A stretch of 64,000 nt of DNA from Streptomyces spectabilis (GTDB lineage Bacteria; Actinomycetota; Actinomycetes; Streptomycetales; Streptomycetaceae). Both the position numbers and the translations under genes were made by a program. The notes beneath the pieces were generated by a model, which did not search any database, was not told the origin of the DNA, and saw nothing but the letters and a program-made list of their open reading frames with translations. Positions 34,591 through 42,826 of this stretch are shown piece after piece; positions within the stretch are counted from its first letter, which is position 1, and each line of letters begins with the position of its first letter. Location of the stretch: NCBI RefSeq assembly GCF_008704795.1, contig NZ_CP023690.1, positions 8,938,501 to 9,002,500 on the forward strand. The letters run 5' to 3'.

Positions 34591-35298
34591 TTGAGCCGGA
34601 AGACCTATGGAGTCGTGCTGCGGGGGGTCGCCTGCGCGCTCGTCGCCTGGCAGGTCTGGCTCGTGTGGCATCTGAGCACGTACGACGCCGCCAGCGCCGG
34701 CTGGTCCTGCTACGACGACGTGGGCTGCGGCAGCGACCAGATGGTGGCCCTGGCCCCGGAGCTCGGCATCGGCGCGGCCGTACTGCTCGGCTTCCTCTCC
34801 GCCCGGTTCCTGCACCGGGCGACGGTGGGCGTGGTGATCGCCCTCAGCGCGCTCGCCGCCGTCGCGGGCTGGTACGACGCGATGGACGACGGCCGAGTCT
34901 CGTACGGCACGGTCACCGACTTCATGCTGCTCGCGCCGGTCGGGCGGTACTCCGTGACGGCCTGGCTGGCGTTCTCGTGGTCGGTGGCGGCCGTCGGCGG
35001 GCTCGTCGCGGTGTGGGGCGCCGTCGTGAGCCTGCGCAGGACCGCCGCGCTGCGCCGGGTGCGCTCCGGGTTCACCACGGCCGAGGCCCAGTTGGAGGGC
35101 TGGCGGCCGGTGCGCGGCAGGCGCGGCGAGGTCACGGTGGTCTTCCACGACCACCTCGGCACACGCCACGCCGTCCCCGTGATCGTGGACCGCGCGGCCC
35201 TCGACCGCCCCGTCCTCGCGGTGTACGACCCCGAACACCCGACCGACCCCGACCGCACCCGCGTCGCAATGCCCCGACAGCGACCGCGACGCTCCTGA
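34591..35298 (+). CDS. Membrane protein, DUF3592-like
   Basis: About 235 residues. Helices lie near residues 8-28, 52-72, 78-98 and 125-150. Between the first two is a small extracytoplasmic loop with paired cysteines (SCYDDVGCG). A C-terminal soluble domain of short strands (GRRGEVTVVFHDHLGTRHAVPVIVD) resembles DUF3592. Function unknown. The TTG at 34591 is preceded by GGGACGGGAG; an in-frame start 57 bp upstream lacks such a site. It converges with the GerMN lipoprotein gene. Confidence 0.75.
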   Translation: MSRKTYGVVLRGVACALVAWQVWLVWHLSTYDAASAGWSCYDDVGCGSDQMVALAPELGIGAAVLLGFLSARFLHRATVGVVIALSALAAVAGWYDAMDDGRVSYGTVTDFMLLAPVGRYSVTAWLAFSWSVAAVGGLVAVWGAVVSLRRTAALRRVRSGFTTAEAQLEGWRPVRGRRGEVTVVFHDHLGTRHAVPVIVDRAALDRPVLAVYDPEHPTDPDRTRVAMPRQRPRRS

Positions 35299-35338
35299 TG
35301 AGGCGCGCCCTGCGGCCGCTGCTCGGTGTCGTTTCTGC

Positions 35339-35815
35339 CTAGCGTGTGCATCTTTCCGTGGTCGGTGGGCCGTCGGCTGGGGGGTGGAGGCGGACCTTGG
35401 TGGTGCGGGATCCGTCGGCGGCCGTGCATACGAGCTGGCGCAGGGCGGTGCGGCCCGGCGTCCAGGTGGGAGGTAGGTACAGGTCGGCCGTCCCGTGCGC
35501 GTCCACGGTCAGGGTCGGGCCGGCGCCGGTGGCGGGCACGAAGCTGATCAGGCCCCGGGCGCGCTCGGCCGCGTCGGGGCCCCGGACCAGTTCGTCGATG
35601 GCCCGCTGTCGTGCGTCGGGGCCGCGGTAGAGGCGCGAGACGCGCTCCAGACCGGTGGCGGAGTAGAAGTACACGTGCACGGCGGGTGCGGAGCGGTCGT
35701 GTGCGCGGGGCATTCCGGAGGCCGCGGGTCCGGCCGGGTCCGGGCCGGTGTCGTCGATGCCGCAGGCGGTCAGGGCCGCGGCGAGCAGCAGGGCCAGGGC
35801 GGTGGGGCGCCTCAT
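35339..35815 (-). CDS. GerMN-domain lipoprotein (second copy, 3' end of TCS operon)
   Basis: 158 residues. The signal peptide has a lipobox LTAC (Cys near residue 18), so the mature protein is anchored on the outer face. The body carries a GerMN/Gmad-like domain: AIDELVRGPDAAERARGLISFVP, then ADLYLPP and ALRQLVCTAAD. It is clearly homologous to the lipoprotein at the other end of the operon. Its ATG overlaps the kinase stop (ATGA). By analogy with CseA of Streptomyces, it may modulate the kinase at the cell envelope. Confidence 0.85.
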   Translation of the reverse strand: MRRPTALALLLAAALTACGIDDTGPDPAGPAASGMPRAHDRSAPAVHVYFYSATGLERVSRLYRGPDARQRAIDELVRGPDAAERARGLISFVPATGAGPTLTVDAHGTADLYLPPTWTPGRTALRQLVCTAADGSRTTKVRLHPPADGPPTTERCTR

Positions 35816-37248
35816 GCGGGGTCCCGGGGCAGGGTGAGGGTGAACACCGCCCCGCCGCCGGGGGCGTTGGCGGCCGTGAGGGTGCCGCCGTGCAGGCGCG
35901 CGTTCTCGGCGGCGATGGCCAGGCCGAGGCCGCTGCCCTCGCTCCGGGTGCGGGAGGCGTCGCCCTTGGTGAAGCGGTCGAAGACGTGCGGCAGGACGTT
36001 CTCGGGGATGCCGGGCCCCTCGTCGGTGACGGTGAGGACGAGCGCGTCCCCGACGGCCCCGGCCCGTACGCGTACGGGGACCGAGGGGCCGCCGTGGCGC
36101 AGGGCGTTGCCGACCAGGTTGGCGAGGACGACGTCCACGCGGCGCGGGTCGACGCGGGCGCGCAGCCCCGTCGGCACGTCCACAGCGACCCGGTCCTGCC
36201 AGTGCCGCAGGCCCAGGGTCTTGCCGACGAGCTCGCCGACGTCGATCTCGTCGAGGTGCAGGGCGGCGGCGCCCGCGTCGAACCGGGAGATCTCCATCAG
36301 GTCCTCGACCATGCGGCCGAGCCTGCGGGTCTCGTCGGCGACCAGCTCCAGCGCCTCCGCGGTCTCCGGGCGCAGGTCCCCGGCGGCGGCGTCCGCGTCG
36401 AGCACGCCGGTCACGGCGGTCATCGCGGCGAGCGGCGTGCGCAGTTCGTGGGACACGTCGGCGGCGAACCGGCGCGCTTTGGCCTCCATGCTCCGCAGGG
36501 TGGCGGCGTCGGTCTGGAGGGTCGCGGCCATCGTGTTGAAGGTGCGGCCCAGGTCGGCGAGTTCGTCGTCGCCGACGACGGTGATGCGGGTGTCCAGGGC
36601 GCCCGCGGCCATGTCCTCGGCGGCCGAGCGCAGTCGGCGTACCGGGCGCAGGACGCGGCGGGCGGCGAGCAGAGCGGGAACGGCGGACAGGATCACGACG
36701 GGTACGACGCCCGCGCGGGCGGCGGAGACGAGGGTGTCGACGTCCCGGCTCTGCGACGCCAGGGAGAAGGACGCGTACACGACGAGTCCGGAGGGCCGGG
36801 ACGGCTCTTCCGCGCGGGTGACCGGCAGGGCGATGGCGAGCCAGGGCGTCCCGTCGTGGTGGAAGCGCTGGGCGACGGCGCCGCGGGCGGTGCCGCCGGT
36901 GGCGCGCAGCCGGGCGGGCAGCGCTGGGGCCGGAGCCGCCACGGCGACGGGGGCGCCGCCGCGGAAGGCGGCCGCGGTGCGCCAGCCGCGCGCGCCGTTG
37001 GCACGGTCCAACTGGAGCACGAGGGCGCGCAGGTCCGCGTCCTCGGGGGAGGCCGGCAGGTCCGGGGCAAGCGAGTCGACCTGGGTGCGCAGGTCGTGCA
37101 CGGCGCTGTCCTGGGCCCGGTCGAGGATCGCGGCGCGCGCCTGCCGGAAGGTCAGGGCGGCCGTGGTCAGGGCGCTGAGCGCGGACACGAGGACGAACGC
37201 GACCACGAGCCGGGTGCGCAGCCCCCGCGGGACGACCCTGCGCCTCAC
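35812..37248 (-). CDS. Sensor histidine kinase (CseC-like)
   Basis: 478 residues. TM1 is about 12-33, an extracytoplasmic sensor about 34-175, TM2 about 178-197, then HAMP. The phospho-accepting His267 is in FAADVSHELRTPLAAM. The ATPase boxes are N (LANLVGNALRHG), G1 (VTDEGPGIPE), F (VFDRFTKGD) and G2 (GSGLGLAIA). The GTG start overlaps the regulator stop (GTGA) and the stop overlaps the lipoprotein start. The lipoprotein-regulator-kinase layout resembles the Streptomyces cell-envelope system CseABC, but no sigma-E gene is adjacent. The signal is unknown; envelope stress is inferred. Confidence 0.92.
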   Translation of the reverse strand: MRRRVVPRGLRTRLVVAFVLVSALSALTTAALTFRQARAAILDRAQDSAVHDLRTQVDSLAPDLPASPEDADLRALVLQLDRANGARGWRTAAAFRGGAPVAVAAPAPALPARLRATGGTARGAVAQRFHHDGTPWLAIALPVTRAEEPSRPSGLVVYASFSLASQSRDVDTLVSAARAGVVPVVILSAVPALLAARRVLRPVRRLRSAAEDMAAGALDTRITVVGDDELADLGRTFNTMAATLQTDAATLRSMEAKARRFAADVSHELRTPLAAMTAVTGVLDADAAAGDLRPETAEALELVADETRRLGRMVEDLMEISRFDAGAAALHLDEIDVGELVGKTLGLRHWQDRVAVDVPTGLRARVDPRRVDVVLANLVGNALRHGGPSVPVRVRAGAVGDALVLTVTDEGPGIPENVLPHVFDRFTKGDASRTRSEGSGLGLAIAAENARLHGGTLTAANAPGGGAVFTLTLPRDPA

Positions 37249-37937
37249 AGCGGGCCGAACCGGTAGCCGAACCCGCGCACCGTCTGGACGTAGCGCGGCC
37301 GTCGCGGGTCGTCCTCGATCTTGGCGCGCAGCCGTTTCACGCACGCGTCGACGAGGCGGGCGTCCGCGTAGTAGCTGTGCTCCCAGACCTGCTCCAGGAG
37401 TTGCTGGCGGCTGAAGGTGGCCTCCGGCGACGCGGAGAGGAAGAGCAGGAGCTTGAGTTCGGAGGGGGCCAGGGTGAGTTCGGTGCCGTGCTTGGCCACG
37501 CGCAGCGCGCTCCGGTCGAGGTCCAGGTCGCCGTGGACCTCGGGCTTCCCTGGGGTCACCGAGGTGTGCGGGGGCGGGGCGAGGCGGCGCAGGACGGCGC
37601 GCATGCGGGCCTCGATGACCTCGTCGCTCGCGGGTTTGACGATGTAGTCGTCGGCGCCCGCCTCCAGGCCCACGACGACGTCCACGTCGTCGCTGCGCGC
37701 GGAGAGGATCACGATGGGCAGCTGGCTGATCTCGCGGATGCGGCGGCACACCTCCAGGCCGCTCATGCCGGGCAGCATCAGATCGAGCAGGACGATGTCC
37801 GGGGCGAAGGCGGTGAGCGACTCCAGGCCGTCCTCACCCGTGCCGACGGCCTCGGTCTCGTGTCCCCGGCGGCGCAGGCCGAGGGTGACGCCCCGGCGCA
37901 CTCCGGGGTCGTCCTCGATCAGCAGGACGCGGGTCAT
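37245..37937 (-). CDS. OmpR-family response regulator (CseB-like)
   Basis: 230 residues. The receiver has the acidic pair LIEDD, phospho-acceptor Asp52 (IVLLDLMLPG) and the Lys in YIVKPA. The C-terminal winged helix has SRQQLLEQVWEHSYYADARLVDACVKRLRAKIE and ends VQTVRGFGYRFG. It is coupled by ATGA to the lipoprotein gene upstream and by GTGA to the kinase downstream. It would bind promoter repeats as a dimer when phosphorylated; targets are not visible here. Confidence 0.95.
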   Translation of the reverse strand: MTRVLLIEDDPGVRRGVTLGLRRRGHETEAVGTGEDGLESLTAFAPDIVLLDLMLPGMSGLEVCRRIREISQLPIVILSARSDDVDVVVGLEAGADDYIVKPASDEVIEARMRAVLRRLAPPPHTSVTPGKPEVHGDLDLDRSALRVAKHGTELTLAPSELKLLLFLSASPEATFSRQQLLEQVWEHSYYADARLVDACVKRLRAKIEDDPRRPRYVQTVRGFGYRFGPL

Positions 37938-38590
37938 GAGAGACCTTCACTTTCCACGACGTTCGACCTCTTGTCTCGGCGTCCCTCGGCGGAGAGCCGT
38001 TGTGCGGAGCCCGGCGCGGGACCGTTCGTACGCGGCGCGTCGGCGGGCGCGGCCGCACCGGTCTCGTCGCACCTGACGTGCCACGGGCTGCCGGTCAGGC
38101 CCGACTCGTGGACCCGTACGACCACGTCCACGGGTCGCTTCCCGCCGGGTACTCCGGGCGCGGCGGCGGCCGTGCACACCAGCTGGTTCACAGCTGTCCG
38201 CGCCAGCTCCGGCACCAGCCACGGCAGGTACAGGTCGACGGCTCCCGGGGCGGCCACGGCGCGCACCCGGTGCCGCCCCGACGGCAGCGCGGTGGTGATG
38301 CCGCGCGCCCGCTCGGCCGTGGTGGGGCCCGCGAGGAGCGCGTCCAGCGCCTGCTGGGGTCCGGCCCCGGCGGGCGCGGACCGGGTGACGGTCCAGGAGC
38401 CGTGCGGGGCGACGAGCGTGATGCGCAGGGTGCGGTCCGCGGTCTTCGTCGACGCCCCGCGCGCGGGCGCACCGGCGTGTCCGGGCCCGGAGTCCGCGAT
38501 CCCGCAGCCGGAGAGCGCGAGCGCGGCGAGCAGCACGCAGGCGGATGCCGGACGTCCGGCCCGCCGCGGTGCTGCGCGCGTCATCGGCAC
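37934..38590 (-). CDS. GerMN-domain lipoprotein (first copy, 5' end of TCS operon)
   Basis: 218 residues. Arg-rich n-region, hydrophobic core and lipobox LSGC (LLAALALSGCGIAD), so it is a lipoprotein outside the membrane. The domain shows QQALDALLAGPTTAERARGITTALP, VDLYLPWLVPELARTAVNQLVCTAAA, matching the lipoprotein at the operon's other end. The C-terminal tail of about 50 residues is low-complexity. The GTG start has AGGAGGGG about 6 bp upstream, the strongest site in the operon, marking it as the first gene. It overlaps the regulator by 4 bp. Confidence 0.85.
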   Translation of the reverse strand: MPMTRAAPRRAGRPASACVLLAALALSGCGIADSGPGHAGAPARGASTKTADRTLRITLVAPHGSWTVTRSAPAGAGPQQALDALLAGPTTAERARGITTALPSGRHRVRAVAAPGAVDLYLPWLVPELARTAVNQLVCTAAAAPGVPGGKRPVDVVVRVHESGLTGSPWHVRCDETGAAAPADAPRTNGPAPGSAQRLSAEGRRDKRSNVVESEGLS

Positions 38591-38713
38591 GTGGTTCCCC
38601 TCCTGGAGCCGCCACCTCGTCCGGAAGCGCCTGCCTCAGGTGCTTCGTATCCGCCAGTTTGTCTCATTCGTGCGCCCTTCTCGCCGACCGCCGGATGCCA
38701 TGGGCCCGCGCGT

Positions 38714-39967
38714 CTACGTCGCCTCCAGCCGCTCCACGTCCACCGTTCCCGCGCCCGGGTGGGGCTGCGGCACGAGGGCCCACACGCCCGCCGCCACGGC
38801 CGCCGCGGCGGCGAGCGCGACCAGGCCCCGCCGCCCGGCGGCCCACCGCGCGCGGAACCGCACCGGGTCCTCCACCAGGACCTTCGAGAGCACCGCCGCC
38901 CCCAGCGACACGGCGATCGCCAGCGCCGTGCGGCCCCGGCCGCCGACGCCGAGGACCTCGTCAGGCAGCAGCAGATACACCGGCCAGTGCCAGAGGTAGA
39001 GGCTGTACGACAGTTCACCCAGGCGGCGGGGGACGGCGCTGCCGAGCAGGCGGCCCACGCGCCCGTCGGGGGCGGCGGCGAGCAGCGCGATGAGCAGCGC
39101 GCAGGCCAGGGAATGCGTAAAGAGGCCGCCCCGGAAGAGGCCCGGCGCGTGCTGACCCTCGGTCAGCGCCCACGCCGCCGCGAGCCCGCAGACCAGCAGG
39201 GCACACGCGGCACCCGCGAGCCGCGCCGGGACGCGGGCGATCAGGCCCCGCACGGGCGCGGTGGCCACGAGCGCGCCGAGCAGCAGCGCGAAGGCGCGCG
39301 TGTCGGTGCCCTCGTACGCCCGGGTGGTGTCCACGGCGTCGCCGAGGCGGAGCATCAGCAGGAGCGACACCAGCGCACCCGCTCCGGCGAGAACGGCGAC
39401 GCGCCGCTCTCCTCCCCGGCCGCGCCCGGCGACAGCGACCACCAGCGGCCAGGCGGCGTAGAACTGCCACTCGACGGCGATGCTCCACAGATGGGCGAAG
39501 ACGCGGGTGCCGGAAGCGTTCCAGTACCCGATCTGCTCGGTGACGAAGTGCCAGTTCACGGCCTGGGCGGCCACCCACGGCGCGTCGTCGAGGGCGAAAC
39601 CCAGGACCGCCGGGGTGCCGAAGGCCCAGGTGAGCAGCAGGGTCACGGTGCCCATGACGGTCAGCGCGGGCAGCAGCCGCCGGGCCCGCCGCCCCCAGAA
39701 CGCGGCCAGGTCCACGCGGCCCCGGCGCGCGGTCTCGCCGAGCAGCAGGCCCGTGATCAGGAAGCCGGACAGGACGAAGAAGAGGTCGACGCCGAGGAAG
39801 CCGCCGCCCAGGTGCCCCGCGTGGAACAGGAGGACGGCGAGGACGGCACACCCCCGCAGCCCGTCCAGCGGGGCGATGTGCCGCGCCCGGCCGCGGGCGG
39901 GCGGTGCGGCACGGCGGGCGCGACGGCCCGGCCGGGGCCGGGACGGAACGGACAGAAGCGGTCGCAT
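38714..39967 (-). CDS. Acyltransferase-3 family membrane protein (OafA/YrhL-like)
   Basis: 417 residues with about ten helices. The family head is DGLRGCAVLAVLLFHAGHLGGGFLGVDLFFVLSGFLIT, containing the catalytic-region His, and further along FWGRRARRLLPAL. WSIAVEWQFYAAWPLV and LSYSLYLWHWPVYL are also diagnostic. Such proteins move acetyl or other acyl groups onto surface sugars or secondary metabolites. The SGNH lipoprotein gene ends 18 bp upstream. In many OafA systems the SGNH hydrolase domain completes the transfer outside the membrane, so the two probably work together on a cell-surface glycan. Confidence 0.88.
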   Translation of the reverse strand: MRPLLSVPSRPRPGRRARRAAPPARGRARHIAPLDGLRGCAVLAVLLFHAGHLGGGFLGVDLFFVLSGFLITGLLLGETARRGRVDLAAFWGRRARRLLPALTVMGTVTLLLTWAFGTPAVLGFALDDAPWVAAQAVNWHFVTEQIGYWNASGTRVFAHLWSIAVEWQFYAAWPLVVAVAGRGRGGERRVAVLAGAGALVSLLLMLRLGDAVDTTRAYEGTDTRAFALLLGALVATAPVRGLIARVPARLAGAACALLVCGLAAAWALTEGQHAPGLFRGGLFTHSLACALLIALLAAAPDGRVGRLLGSAVPRRLGELSYSLYLWHWPVYLLLPDEVLGVGGRGRTALAIAVSLGAAVLSKVLVEDPVRFRARWAAGRRGLVALAAAAAVAAGVWALVPQPHPGAGTVDVERLEAT

Positions 39968-39985
39968 GACGGTCCCGTGTGCCGC

Positions 39986-40810
39986 TCAGCCGCAGCCGAG
40001 CTTGCCGAACCGCTTGTCCGCGGTCCACTTGCCGTTCGCCCACTTCTCCAGCGCGGCGGGCTCGAATCCGAGCTCCTTGCCGAGCCGCCCGGTGAACCAC
40101 TGGGCGAAGGCGGCCGAACCCTGCTGGCAGGAGTGGATGCCGTCCGATGAGCGCTGCGCTTTGCCGGCGGCGGCGTCCGTACCCCACAGGGCACCGGCGT
40201 CGAAGAAGCGCACCTTGCCGCCACCGGCGGCGGCGACCTGCTGCGCCGCCTTCGGCGCGGACCTGATCGCGGCCTCGTACTTCCGGTAGAAGTCGTCGAT
40301 CTTGAAGGGCGGAGCGGAGACGAGGACGAGCTCGGCACCGGCCCGGCGCGCCGTCTTCGCCAGCTTCCCGTACGAGGCGCGCTGTTGGGCGGAGGTGCCC
40401 CAGTCGTAGGTGGTGATCTGGTAGGCGATGACGTTCGGCCGGAAGGACGCGATGTTCTCGGTGAGGTCCTTCCACGTCGTCCGGGCGATCTGGCCCGCCA
40501 TCTTGTCCCCGGTGACGACGGTGCCGCCGCCGGTGGAGGACGCGTCCTTGAACGTCACTCCACTCGCCTCGAGCGCCGCGCCCAGGGCCGGAGCCTCGCT
40601 CCCGGCGATGGAGTCGCCCATCCACAGGACCTTCTTGCCGGTCTTGGCGGGGGTGCCGTCGGAGGCGCTCCGCCCGGGGGCGTCGTCGCCCGCGCCGCAG
40701 CCCGTGAGGGCCGCGGCCGTCGCGGCGGTGAGCAGGGCGGCGAGCAGGAGAGGGCGGCGACGGCGCGTGCGCCGGGCCCGCCGGGACGAGGTGTCGGTCT
40801 CGGTGTTCAT
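39986..40810 (-). CDS. SGNH/GDSL-type hydrolase lipoprotein
   Basis: 274 residues. An Arg-rich start, hydrophobic core and LTGC lipobox (Cys near residue 38) indicate an exported lipoprotein. The SGNH blocks are visible: the nucleophile Ser in VLWMGDSIAGSEAP (GDS), Gly in the STGGG loop and the Asp-His pair in SSDGIHSCQQGSAAFA. It could be an esterase or, with the adjacent acyltransferase, the outer half of an O-acetyl-transfer system. ATG 40810 gives the conventional signal peptide. It is the first gene of the pair. Confidence 0.85.
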   Translation of the reverse strand: MNTETDTSSRRARRTRRRRPLLLAALLTAATAAALTGCGAGDDAPGRSASDGTPAKTGKKVLWMGDSIAGSEAPALGAALEASGVTFKDASSTGGGTVVTGDKMAGQIARTTWKDLTENIASFRPNVIAYQITTYDWGTSAQQRASYGKLAKTARRAGAELVLVSAPPFKIDDFYRKYEAAIRSAPKAAQQVAAAGGGKVRFFDAGALWGTDAAAGKAQRSSDGIHSCQQGSAAFAQWFTGRLGKELGFEPAALEKWANGKWTADKRFGKLGCG

Positions 40811-40990
40811 GGCGCCAGGCAATCAGCGCGGATCACGGGCGAGAGCCGTTGTCATCGTCCGGTCACATGATGAGCGGGGTGCCGTCATGGAGGCCGCCCG
40901 CGCGGGACCGGGCAGCGAGGGCGCCGACGGCAGGGGCAGCCGTCGGCCGGGTCCGCGCCGCCGCGCACGGACCAGTAGCCTGAGGGCACG

Positions 40991-42145
40991 ATGAACCGTT
41001 TGAGCACGTCATGGGGTGCGTACGACCTCACACGCTTCCCGGAGGACCCACGCGAGCAGCTGCGGGCCTGGTCCGCGGCCGACGCCTATCTGCTGCGGCA
41101 CCTGGCGGGAGAGGAAGGCGGTGCGCCGGTCGGCCTCGACGGCACCGTGGCCGTGATCGGCGACCGGTGGGGGGCGCTGACCACGGCGCTCGCCGCGCAC
41201 CGGCCCGTGCTGATCACCGACTCCTTCCTCGCCCGGCAGGCGACCCTCGCCAACCTGGAGCGGGCCGGGCACGCGCCGGACCCGGCCCGACTGCTGACGA
41301 CGCGGGACACTCCGCCGGAGCGGATCGACGTCCTGCTGGTGCGGGTGCCCAAGAGCCTCGCGCTCCTGGAGGACCAGCTGCACCGGATCGCCCCCGCCCT
41401 GCACGCGGACACCGTCGTCGTCGGCACCGGCATGGTCACCGAGATCCACACCTCGACGCTCGAACTCTTCGAGCGGATCATCGGCCCGACGCGCACCTCG
41501 CTGGCCCGGCAGAAGGCCCGGCTGATCTTCACCACGCCGGACCCGGAGCGGGCCCGCGAGCCCAGCCCCTGGCCGCGCCGGTACGTCCTGCCCGTCGACT
41601 CCGGGGCGGGCGCGGGCCTGACCGCCGTCAACCACGCGGGCATCTTCTGCGCCGAACGCCTCGACATCGGCACGCGGTTCCTCCTCCAGCACCTGCCCGC
41701 GAGCCACGGCGACGCCCACGTCGTGGACCTGGGCTGCGGCAACGGCGTGCTCGGCACGGCCGCGGCGGCCGCCAACCCCGAGGCCCGGGTCACGTTCGTC
41801 GACGAGTCCTACCAGGCGGTCGCCTCGGCCGAGGCCACGTTCCGGGCCAACGCGTCCGCCGCGAAGGCCGAGTTCCTGGCCGGGGACGCGCTGACGGCGA
41901 TGCCCGCCGCGTCCGTGGACCTGGTCCTGAACAATCCGCCCTTCCACAGCCACCAGGCCACGACCGACGCGACGGCCCTGCGGATGTTCCGCGGCGCCCG
42001 CACCGCGCTGCGGCCCGGCGGCGAGCTGTGGGTCGTCGGCAACCGCCACCTCGGCTACCACGTGCGGCTGAAGCGGCTGTTCGGCAACGTCGAAGTGGCC
42101 GCGAGCAACCGCAAGTTCGTGATCCTGCGGGCCGTCAAGCGCTGA
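40991..42145 (+). CDS. rlmG: 23S rRNA (guanine-N2) methyltransferase, RlmG/RsmC-like
   Basis: 384 residues. An N-terminal domain related to a degenerate methyltransferase (about 1-200) precedes a catalytic Rossmann domain with the SAM loop VVDLGCGNGVLGTAA and the N-P-P-F catalytic motif in LVLNNPPFHSH. This two-domain plan is that of RsmC/RlmG, which methylate guanine N2 in 16S or 23S rRNA; RlmG is favoured by overall resemblance. The ATG has TGAGGG upstream. The stop overlaps the alkB start by one base (TGATG). Confidence 0.82.
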   Translation: MNRLSTSWGAYDLTRFPEDPREQLRAWSAADAYLLRHLAGEEGGAPVGLDGTVAVIGDRWGALTTALAAHRPVLITDSFLARQATLANLERAGHAPDPARLLTTRDTPPERIDVLLVRVPKSLALLEDQLHRIAPALHADTVVVGTGMVTEIHTSTLELFERIIGPTRTSLARQKARLIFTTPDPERAREPSPWPRRYVLPVDSGAGAGLTAVNHAGIFCAERLDIGTRFLLQHLPASHGDAHVVDLGCGNGVLGTAAAAANPEARVTFVDESYQAVASAEATFRANASAAKAEFLAGDALTAMPAASVDLVLNNPPFHSHQATTDATALRMFRGARTALRPGGELWVVGNRHLGYHVRLKRLFGNVEVAASNRKFVILRAVKR

Positions 42146-42813
42146 TGACCGACGAGCTGTTCCCGCGCGAGCGCGGCGAGGTGGCCCCGGGCGCGGTGCA
42201 CGTGCCCGGCTGGCTCGGCATCGACCGCCAGCGCGAACTCCTCGCCGCCTGCCGGGAGTGGGCGCGCCCGCCCGCGGGCCTGCGCACCGTCCACCTGCCC
42301 GGCGGCGGCACGATGACCGCCCGCCAGGTGTGCCTCGGCCGGCACTGGTACCCGTACGGCTACGCGCGCACCGTCGTCGACGGCGACGGCGCGCCGGTGA
42401 AGCCGATGCCCGGGTGGCTCGCGGAGCTGGGGCGCGCGGCGGTGCGGGACGCGTACGGGGAGGCCGTCGCCGGTGCGGACGCGGGTGACTCGTCCGCGTT
42501 CGACATCGCGCTCGTCAACTACTACGACGCCGACGCCCGCATGGGCATGCACCGCGACAGCGACGAGAAGTCCGGCGCGCCGGTGGTGTCGCTGAGCATC
42601 GGGGACGCGTGCGTCTTCCGGTTCGGCAACACCGAGACGCGCTCGCGTCCGTACACGGACGTCGAGCTGCGCAGCGGCGACCTCATGGTGTTCGGCGGCC
42701 CGTCCCGTCTCGCGTACCACGGCGTCCCGCGGATCCACGCCGGTACGGCACCATCGGAGCTCGGCCTGACGGGGCGTCTGAACATCACGCTGCGGGTGAG
42801 CGGGCTCGACTGA
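42145..42813 (+). CDS. alkB: Alpha-ketoglutarate-dependent dioxygenase AlkB
   Basis: 222 residues. The Fe(II) ligands are His136 and Asp138 (MGMHRDSDE) and His192 (AYHGVPRI). The 2-oxoglutarate-binding Arg pair is in GRLNITLR (Arg211 and Arg217). The nucleotide-recognition lid is in the HWYPYGYARTV region. AlkB oxidises methyl groups off 1-methyladenine and 3-methylcytosine in DNA and RNA. It is translationally coupled to rlmG and its stop is 13 bp from the convergent DnaA-like gene. With ogt and the 2OG oxygenase on the other side, it makes an alkylation-repair neighbourhood. Confidence 0.92.
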   Translation: MTDELFPRERGEVAPGAVHVPGWLGIDRQRELLAACREWARPPAGLRTVHLPGGGTMTARQVCLGRHWYPYGYARTVVDGDGAPVKPMPGWLAELGRAAVRDAYGEAVAGADAGDSSAFDIALVNYYDADARMGMHRDSDEKSGAPVVSLSIGDACVFRFGNTETRSRPYTDVELRSGDLMVFGGPSRLAYHGVPRIHAGTAPSELGLTGRLNITLRVSGLD

Positions 42814-42826
42814 CGCGACGACCCCG

